A stretch of DNA of 10,230 nt from Clostridiales bacterium (GTDB taxonomy: Bacteria; Bacillota; Clostridia; Oscillospirales; Oscillospiraceae), in NCBI GenBank assembly GCA_009774055.1, contig VSNB01000106.1, forward strand, positions 1 to 10,230, read 5' to 3'. Made by a program: the position numbers and the translations under genes. Below the pieces are notes generated by a model, which worked only from the letters and a program-made list of their open reading frames with translations, made no database searches and had not been told where the DNA came from. This document shows, one piece after another, positions 6,296 through 10,230 of the stretch; the first letter of the stretch is position 1; each line of letters starts with the position of its first letter.

Positions 6296-7756
6296 TCAGA
6301 TGCTCTTATCATCCACGTACAGCTCGCGCACCGCATTGGGATCAGCGGCGGGCTTCGCGGCGGCAGGGGCAGCGGCGGGCTCGTCATGGGGACCGTCCCT
6401 CCAGGCCAGGAACTTGGGGGCCACCTGGGGGAACAGAGCCAGGCTCAGCACGTCCTCCTCACTCTTGGCGAGGTCCTTGTACTCCGCCTTATATTTCTCC
6501 AGCTCGGGCTCCAGCAGGTCCGCCGGACGGCAGGTGATGACCTCGTCGGGCTTGATGCCGGCCTTGGCCCGGACAGACTCGTTGACCTTGCCGGGCAGAG
6601 CGCCGTACTCGCCCTTCAGGACGGCCCGGGACTCCTTGGTGAAGGTCTTGTACCGCTCGCCCATGATGATGTTCATCACGGCCTGGGTACCTACGATCTG
6701 GGAGGAGGGGGTCACCAGCGGGGGATAGCCGTAGTCCTCGCGGACCCGGGGAATTTCCGCCAGCACGTCGTAATACTTGTCCTCCTTGCCGGCCTGCTTG
6801 AGCTGGCTGATCAGGTTGGACAGCATGCCGCCGGGCACCTGATAGAGCAGGGTGTTGGTGTCCACGTTCAGCACCTTGGGGTCCAGAGAGCCGGTATCCT
6901 TCAGCCGCTGGGCCACCTTCCGGAAGTGGACGGCGGCGTCGCTCATCTTGTTCAGATCCAGCTTGGTATCCCGGACAGTGCCCTGGAGGGTCGCCACCAG
7001 GGACTCGGTAGAGGGCTGGGCGGTACCGTTGGCCAGGGGGCTCAGCGCGGTATCCACGATGTCCACGCCGGCATAGGCGGCCATGAGGTACACCATGTCG
7101 CCGGTGCCGGTGGTGTTGTGGGTGTGCAGGTGGATGGGCATCTTGACGCTCTCCTTGAGCCGCTTGACCAGGGAGTAGGCGTCCATGGGCAGCAGGAGGT
7201 TGGCCATATCCTTGATGCACAGGGTGTCCGCGCCCATCTGCTCCAGCTCCTTGGCCATCTTCACGAAGTAGTCCTCGCTGTGGATGGGGGAGATGGTGTA
7301 GGAGAGGGTGGCCTCCACGGTGCCGCCATATTTCTTGGTGGACTTGATGGCCTGCTCCAGGTTGCGCACATCGTTGAGGGCGTCAAAGATACGGATGATG
7401 TCGATGCCGTTCTCAATGGACTTGCGGCAGAAGGCGTCCACCACGTCGTCGGCGTAGTGCTTGTAGCCCAGGATGTTCTGGCCGCGGAAGAGCATCTGCA
7501 GCTTAGTGTTGGGCAGGTGCTTGCGCAGGGTGCGCAGCCGCTCCCAGGGGTCCTCGTTGAGGAAGCGCATGCACACGTCGAAGGTGGCGCCGCCCCAGCA
7601 CTCCAGGGAGTAGTAGCCGATGGAGTCCAAAATCTCGCAGGCGGGGAGCATGTCCTCGATGGTCATGCGGGTAGCCGCCTGGGACTGGTGGGCGTCACGG
7701 AGGATGGTGTCAGTAATCAGAAGAGGCTTCTTTGACAGAAATTCCATTGTTTCCAT
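6296..7756 (-). CDS. oadA: Decarboxylase carboxyltransferase (alpha) subunit, oxaloacetate decarboxylase type
   Basis: This 486-residue protein has the HMGL-like TIM barrel of the 5S/oxaloacetate decarboxylase/pyruvate carboxylase family. It moves CO2 from a carboxylic acid, probably oxaloacetate, to biotin on a carrier. Visible hallmarks are ITDTILRDAHQS (metal Asp at D21), LECWGGATFD, GRGQ-like FRGQNILGY, the carboxylated-lysine motif CIKDMA (K182), and the metal histidines in HLHTHN (209-214). The conserved C-terminal half follows. It then has an Ala/Pro linker and ends YVDDKSI with no biotinyl domain; full-length OadA is near 590 residues. That domain is supplied by the separate carrier gene upstream. 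The ATG at 7756 has AAGGAG 7 nt away. It is cut off from its partner oadB by a 667-bp non-coding block, and a strong terminator follows it. Pyruvate carboxylase subunit B is an alternative name for the same fold; the Na+-pump context favours OadA. Confidence 0.9.
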   Translation of the reverse strand: METMEFLSKKPLLITDTILRDAHQSQAATRMTIEDMLPACEILDSIGYYSLECWGGATFDVCMRFLNEDPWERLRTLRKHLPNTKLQMLFRGQNILGYKHYADDVVDAFCRKSIENGIDIIRIFDALNDVRNLEQAIKSTKKYGGTVEATLSYTISPIHSEDYFVKMAKELEQMGADTLCIKDMANLLLPMDAYSLVKRLKESVKMPIHLHTHNTTGTGDMVYLMAAYAGVDIVDTALSPLANGTAQPSTESLVATLQGTVRDTKLDLNKMSDAAVHFRKVAQRLKDTGSLDPKVLNVDTNTLLYQVPGGMLSNLISQLKQAGKEDKYYDVLAEIPRVREDYGYPPLVTPSSQIVGTQAVMNIIMGERYKTFTKESRAVLKGEYGALPGKVNESVRAKAGIKPDEVITCRPADLLEPELEKYKAEYKDLAKSEEDVLSLALFPQVAPKFLAWRDGPHDEPAAAPAAAKPAADPNAVRELYVDDKSI

Positions 7757-7773
7757 TGAAACACTCCTTTTCT

Positions 7774-7795
7774 CTTCCCCCCCTAACGGGGGAAG
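7774..7795 (-). promoter_or_regulatory. G/C hairpin next to the oadA ribosome site
   Basis: CTTCCCCC and GGGGGAAG form a perfect 8-bp stem with a 6-nt loop. In the oadA mRNA it ends 4 nt before the AAGGAG ribosome site (7769-7764). It could influence ribosome access or mark a processed 5' end. There is no U-tract, so it is not a normal terminator. Confidence 0.4.
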
Positions 7796-7801
7796 TTCTT
7801 A

Positions 7802-7818
7802 CCGCCGCTGCGCGGCGG
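7802..7818. repeat. GC-only inverted repeat
   Basis: CCGCCGC-TGC-GCGGCGG is a perfect 7-bp inverted repeat. It is one of a run of hairpins filling the gap between oadB and oadA. Confidence 0.6.
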
Positions 7819-7819
7819 C

Positions 7820-7864
7820 GGGGCTGTTCCGCCCCTGCCGGGGCTGTTCCGCCCCTGCCGGGGC
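7820..7864. repeat. Tandem 20-bp repeat, 2.25 copies
   Basis: GGGGCTGTTCCGCCCCTGCC occurs twice without a mismatch (7820-7839, 7840-7859), followed by the first five bases of a third copy. Each unit folds on itself (GGGGC/GCCCC), and adjoining units can pair too (GCCCC-TGCC-GGGGC, 7851-7864). Confidence 0.85.
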
Positions 7865-7876
7865 GGGGACGAGGGC

Positions 7877-7935
7877 GTACTTTTCGCGCGAGCGAAAAGT
7901 ACCAAAAGATCGCTTAGGAAACTACGTTTCCTAAG
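7877..7935. repeat. Left hairpin pair of the intergenic element
   Basis: Two perfect hairpins stand 10 nt apart. The first is GTACTTTTCGC-GCGA-GCGAAAAGTAC (7877-7902, 11-bp stem). The second is CTTAGGAAAC-TAC-GTTTCCTAAG (7913-7935, 10-bp stem). The same pair, with different but still pairing bases, appears inverted at 8286-8343. Together they look like the structured ends of one element. Confidence 0.75.
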
Positions 7936-8248
7936 AACCTTCCTAAATTACGGGGGTTATTTGTTTTGCGCTTCCACTGTAGTCTGTCCGGTCTGAAGCA
8001 GGCTGTCTCCCATGTATCGGGCGAAGCGTCTACCCGACGATGTCATCGGCAGACCCTACCGTCATACACGCTGAATCTTCCGGGGCGCTTCCGTTAGAAG
8101 GTCCCCCTAGCAGACTCTACCCCTTTAACAGGCCGGCAGGCGGAGTCGGTCAATTGCCAAGCTACTAGATTAGATTCCCGTAGGACCGGAAATTCAGTGG
8201 CTTCGCCTGCCAAATAAACCTGCCGCACAGTCCTTTAACCCCCGTATA

Positions 8249-8274
8249 GGGCAAAGGCGCGTACGCGCCTGCCC
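8249..8274. repeat. Hairpin GGGCA-AA-GGCGC-GTAC-GCGCC-TGCCC
   Basis: A ten-pair stem with a 2-nt bulge and a GTAC loop lies between the closing helix of the candidate RNA and its putative terminator hairpin. It has no counterpart on the left side of the element, which makes the right arm longer by about 25 bp. Confidence 0.6.
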
Positions 8275-8285
8275 GTCAAGGGATT

Positions 8286-8313
8286 CTTAAACCGTAGGTT
8301 TAAGCGCGTTTTT
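8286..8313 (+). terminator. Putative plus-strand terminator of the candidate RNA
   Basis: CTTAAACC-GTA-GGTTTAAG (8286-8304) is a perfect 8-bp hairpin followed by CGCGTTTTT on the plus strand. The mirrored hairpin at 7913-7935 is followed on the minus strand only by CGATCTTTT. The plus-strand version is the better terminator, although its stem is A/T-rich and the U-run starts 4 nt after the stem. Confidence 0.4.
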
Positions 8314-8343
8314 GCCTACTTTTGGCGCGGGCCAAAAGTAGGC
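8286..8343. repeat. Right hairpin pair of the intergenic element
   Basis: Read on the minus strand, GCCTACTTTTGGC (13-bp perfect stem, 8343-8314, 4-nt loop) is followed after 9 nt by CTTAAACC-TAC-GGTTTAAG (8304-8286). This mirrors the left pair in order, loop size, TAC loop, the A-rich spacer and the shared ACTTTT core. The differing stem bases (for example CGC versus GGC) change on both arms together. Confidence 0.75.
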
Positions 8344-8350
8344 GAGGAGT

Positions 8351-8371
8351 CCGGGGGCGAGAAGCCCCCGG
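8351..8371. repeat. Hairpin CCGGGGGC-GAGAA-GCCCCCGG
   Basis: A perfect 8-bp GC stem lies just outside the right hairpin pair. It may be the counterpart of the GCCCC-TGCC-GGGGC hairpin (7851-7864) outside the left pair, which would make three mirrored hairpins per side. Confidence 0.6.
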
Positions 8372-8394
8372 GCCGATTCGAGAAACAACTCCCG

Positions 8395-8415
8395 TGACGG
8401 CTCGAAGAGCCGTCA
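8395..8415 (-). other. Hairpin directly after oadB
   Basis: TGACGGCTC-TTC-GAGCCGTCA is a perfect 9-bp stem starting 8 nt after the oadB stop. No U-run follows on the minus strand, so it may stabilise or mark the processed 3' end of the upstream mRNA rather than terminate transcription. Confidence 0.5.
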
Positions 8416-8423
8416 AAGAAGAA

Positions 8424-9752
8424 TTAACCGAACAGAGCCATCAGCACGCCGGCGGCAATGGCGGAGCCAATGACGCCCGCCACGTTGGGCCCCATGGCGT
8501 GCATGAGGAGGAAGTTGGCGGGATTGGCCTTCTGGCCCTCCACCTGGGACACCCGGGCCGCCATAGGCACCGCGGACACACCGGCGGAGCCGATGAGGGG
8601 ATTGATCTTCTCCTTGAGGAACAGGTTCATGAACTTGGCCAGCAGCACGCCGCCCGCAGTGCCGAATCCAAAGGCCACAACGCCCATGCACATGATGGCG
8701 ATGGTCTGGAAGGACAGGAAGGTGGTGGCGGTGGCCGTAGCGCCTACGGAGACGCCCAGGAAGATGGTGACGATATTCATCAGCTCGTTCTGGGCGGTCT
8801 TGTTCAGACGCTCCACCACGCCGGACTCCTTAAACAGGTTGCCCAGCATCAGGCAGGCGATCAGGGGGCCGGCGGAGGGCACCAGCAGGGCCACGAATAC
8901 GGTAACTACGATGGGGAACAGGATCTTCTCCCGCTTGGAAACCTGGCGGAGGGGGCGCATCACGATCTTCCGCTCCGCTTCGCTGGTCAGCGCCCGCATG
9001 ATGGGGGGCTGGATGACCGGCACCAAGGCCATGTAGCTGTACGCCGCCACGGCGATGGGCCCCAGCAGATGGGGGGCCAGACGGCTGGTGACGAAGATGG
9101 CCGTGGGGCCGTCCGCGCCGCCGATGATGCCGATGGAGCCGGCCTCGGCGGTGGTGAAGCCGTCAAAGCCCGGGATCATACCGGACAGGCGGCAGCCCGC
9201 GTAGGTCATGAAGATGCCCAGCTGGGCGGCCGCACCTAGCAGCAGGGTCTTGGGGTTGGCGATCAAGGGGCCGAAGTCGGTGCCTGCGCCCACGCCCATG
9301 AAGATCAGGCAGGGGTAGATGCCCAGCTTGACGCCCAGATACAGCACGTCCAGCAGGCCCACGGAGATCGTTACATCCTTAATAGCCTCGTTATTGGCAA
9401 CAGCAGCGGCGGCGGCGTCCTGCAAAGCCTGGAACCAAGGGGCCAGGACCGCATCAGATACCCCGATATCACGCAAACCAGTCAAAAATGGTTCTTCAAT
9501 AGCCTGACCGCCGAAAATTTCCCAGTTGACATGCCCTCCGGCAAAGAGGATCTCATGGTACATCCCCGCGCCGGGCAGGTTGGTAATCAGCATGCCGAAG
9601 GCAATCGGCAGCAGCAGCAGGGGCTCGAACTTCTTCACGATCGCCAGGTACAGCAGGCCGAAGGCGATGATCATCATGATCAGGACCTTCCAGTCGCCGG
9701 TGGCAATCTGATAGAAGCCGGTCGCCTGAATAAAATTCATGATAGCTTCCAT
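8424..9752 (-). CDS. oadB: Na+-pumping decarboxylase beta subunit
   Basis: This 442-residue integral membrane protein belongs to the OadB/MmdB/GcdB family. It decarboxylates carboxybiotin and exports Na+ using the energy released. Family marks include LYLGVKLGIYPCLIFMG, GTDFGPLIANPKTLLLGAAAQ, the functional aspartate D214 in GSIGIIGGADGPTAIF, VQPPIMRALTSEAERKI-type sequence after helix 6, GVSVGATATATTFL, and the closing GPNVAGVIGSAIAAG. Between the second helix and the VLYLG segment (residues about 60-133) it has roughly 70 extra residues with an Ala run. Shorter family members of about 375 residues lack these. The ATG at 9752 has GGGAGGAA about 7 nt upstream. It starts 25 nt after the biotin carrier. 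The biotin-transferring alpha partner lies downstream beyond the hairpin block. The substrate acid is set by alpha, so the symbol oadB follows the family and neighbours. Confidence 0.93.
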   Translation of the reverse strand: MEAIMNFIQATGFYQIATGDWKVLIMMIIAFGLLYLAIVKKFEPLLLLPIAFGMLITNLPGAGMYHEILFAGGHVNWEIFGGQAIEEPFLTGLRDIGVSDAVLAPWFQALQDAAAAAVANNEAIKDVTISVGLLDVLYLGVKLGIYPCLIFMGVGAGTDFGPLIANPKTLLLGAAAQLGIFMTYAGCRLSGMIPGFDGFTTAEAGSIGIIGGADGPTAIFVTSRLAPHLLGPIAVAAYSYMALVPVIQPPIMRALTSEAERKIVMRPLRQVSKREKILFPIVVTVFVALLVPSAGPLIACLMLGNLFKESGVVERLNKTAQNELMNIVTIFLGVSVGATATATTFLSFQTIAIMCMGVVAFGFGTAGGVLLAKFMNLFLKEKINPLIGSAGVSAVPMAARVSQVEGQKANPANFLLMHAMGPNVAGVIGSAIAAGVLMALFG

Positions 9753-9777
9753 TTAGTATTCCTCCCTGTGGCCGGCC

Positions 9778-10119
9778 TTAGCCGATCACACACAGCAGAG
9801 CGCCGGAATCCACCGCCGCGCCCTTGGTGGCGCTGACGGAAGCAATGGTGCCGCCGCAGGGCGCCATGATCTCGTTTTCCATCTTCATGGCCTCCAGGAT
9901 GAAGAGGATGTCGCCCTTCTTCACGGTCTGGCCGTTGCTGACGCGCACGTCCAGGATGGTGCCGGGCATGGGGGCGGAAACCTTCTCGCCGCCGGCTACG
10001 GGCGCGGCGGCAGGAGCGGGTGCGGCGGCGGGAGCCGCAGCGGCAGGGGCGGCGCCGTCCATGGCCTCAACGGTGACCTCGTAGACGGTGCCGTTTACGT
10101 TTACTTTGTACTTTTTCAT
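9778..10119 (-). CDS. Biotin carboxyl carrier subunit of the decarboxylase
   Basis: This 113-residue carrier shuttles CO2 on biotin between the carboxyltransferase (alpha) and the membrane beta subunit. Residues 1-19 form a small beta-rich start (MKKYKVNVNGTVYEVTVEAM). A flexible Ala/Pro linker follows (about 23-42), then a complete biotinyl domain ending at the C-terminus with the biotin lysine K79 in EAMKMEN. This layout matches the gamma (carrier) chain of methylmalonyl-CoA and glutaconyl-CoA decarboxylases and the C-terminal third of OadA. It complements the biotinyl domain missing from the alpha subunit downstream. The ATG at 10119 has GAGG about 10 nt upstream. It lies 22 nt after the preceding reading frame and 25 nt before oadB, in one operon. 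Confidence 0.93.
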   Translation of the reverse strand: MKKYKVNVNGTVYEVTVEAMDGAAPAAAAPAAAPAPAAAPVAGGEKVSAPMPGTILDVRVSNGQTVKKGDILFILEAMKMENEIMAPCGGTIASVSATKGAAVDSGALLCVIG

Positions 10120-10141
10120 GACTCTTTTCCTCTCTTCTCAA

Positions 10142-10230
10142 TTAAAGTTTTTTGATGGACAGAATGCGGATGCCGGCGGGATCAGTGCCCATTCTGTCTA
10201 TTAAACACATCTGACGCAGCCGACGAAGAT
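10142..10230 (-). CDS. Probable OadG-like gamma subunit of the Na+ pump, C-terminal fragment
   Basis: One minus-strand frame is open from the right edge to a TAA at 10144-10142 and ends MGTDPAGIRILSIKKL. A tail of this kind ('GTdP..iRv.SIrr') is typical of the small single-span gamma subunit of sodium-pump decarboxylases, which in many Clostridia sits just before the biotin carrier. The position, 22 nt upstream of the carrier gene, supports it. Only 28 residues are visible and the membrane helix would lie outside the window, so the call rests on a short motif and context. Confidence 0.5.
   Translation of the reverse strand, partial: LRRLRQMCLIDRMGTDPAGIRILSIKKL

Larger units (their letters stand above)
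7949..8313 (+). ncRNA. Candidate structured RNA, unknown family, antisense to the oad operon
   Basis: The core has no open frame of note and is closed by an 11-bp perfect helix between its ends (TACGGGGGTTA 7949-7959 with TAACCCCCGTA 8236-8246). Inside, on the plus strand, I find GTAGTCTG (7979-7986) with CAGA-CT-CTAC (8111-8120). I also find TGTATCGG (8013-8020) with CCG-TC-ATACA (8059-8068), enclosing a GTCT..CCGA/TCGG..AGAC hairpin, and GGGG..CTTC/GAAG..CCCC (8082-8106). A 14-bp helix pairs 8135-8148 with 8198-8211. TCCGGTC (7987-7993) can pair with GACCGGA (8184-8190) inside the loop of that helix, giving a pseudoknot. The 14-bp helix holds three G-U pairs on the plus strand that would be A-C clashes on the minus strand, which favours plus. 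A hairpin at 8286-8304 followed by CGCGTTTTT could end the transcript. No promoter is recognisable. It is not RNase P, tmRNA, SRP or 6S RNA by any motif I can see. Confidence 0.45.

Noticed and set aside
6269..7735. A plus-strand open frame of 488 codons opposite oadA
   Set aside because: It is a codon-bias shadow of oadA, rich in Gly/Val/Leu/His, with no recognisable domain or ribosome site.
7802..7935. CRISPR array
   Set aside because: The only repeats are a contiguous tandem and hairpins; there are no regular unique spacers and no cas genes.
7949..8246. Core RNA as a group I intron (an ACAGACTA-like string is present)
   Set aside because: The P7-type halves would be in the wrong order, the P/Q/S elements are missing, and there is no interrupted gene around it.
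7949..8246. Core RNA as RNase P, tmRNA, SRP or 6S RNA
   Set aside because: There is no GAGGAAAGTCC or ACAGAA core of RNase P, no tRNA-like T arm or tag frame of tmRNA, no SRP GGAAGGAAGCAGC-type loop, and no long open 6S bubble.
8322..9239. A plus-strand open frame of 305 codons opposite oadB
   Set aside because: It starts inside a perfect hairpin, runs antisense to a clear membrane protein, and its translation is His/Gly/Gln-rich without family features.

Overview
The window is a GC-rich stretch with every protein gene on the minus strand, so gene order runs from high to low coordinates. The style points to a gut-type Clostridia, probably Oscillospiraceae (relatives of Flavonifractor, Lawsonibacter or Intestinimonas). 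The clues are strong AGGAGG ribosome sites, an ECF sigma factor followed by a 'DPALIEEA'-type membrane partner, a sodium-pump decarboxylase with a separate biotin carrier, and an atp operon led directly by atpB. This assignment is inference from gene content; no 16S gene is present.

Layout, in transcription order. (1) 10230-8424: the tail of a probable gamma subunit, a biotin carrier protein and the membrane beta subunit of a Na+-pumping decarboxylase. (2) 8423-7757: a 667-bp non-coding block packed with perfect hairpins. Three hairpin types are mirrored at its two ends around a core of about 300 nt that is closed by an 11-bp terminal helix. The core looks like a structured RNA read on the plus strand, antisense to the operon, and I cannot match it to a known family. 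(3) 7756-6296: the carboxyltransferase (alpha) subunit of the same decarboxylase, ending at a strong terminator. (4) 6122-4625: an ECF sigma factor overlapping a single-pass membrane protein, probably its anti-sigma factor, with its own promoter and terminator. (5) 4497-3667: a monocistronic RmlD-like sugar-nucleotide reductase. (6) 3558-1: the start of an F1Fo ATP synthase operon, atpB-atpE-atpF-atpA-atpG', running off the left edge.

Two things stand out. First, there is no separate delta gene (atpH) between atpF and atpA. Instead AtpA is about 78 residues longer than usual, and the extra N-terminus reads as the C-terminal domain of the delta subunit, so the peripheral-stalk connector appears fused to alpha. 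Second, the non-coding block splits the decarboxylase operon and has paired compensatory differences between its mirrored hairpins, as expected if structure rather than sequence is maintained.

Functionally, the decarboxylase turns carboxylate decarboxylation into an ion gradient, and the ATP synthase makes or uses such a gradient. The c subunit here has a cleavable-looking signal peptide and lacks one canonical Na+ ligand (Met where Na+-type c rings have Gln). Whether the two machines share Na+ is therefore an open question.
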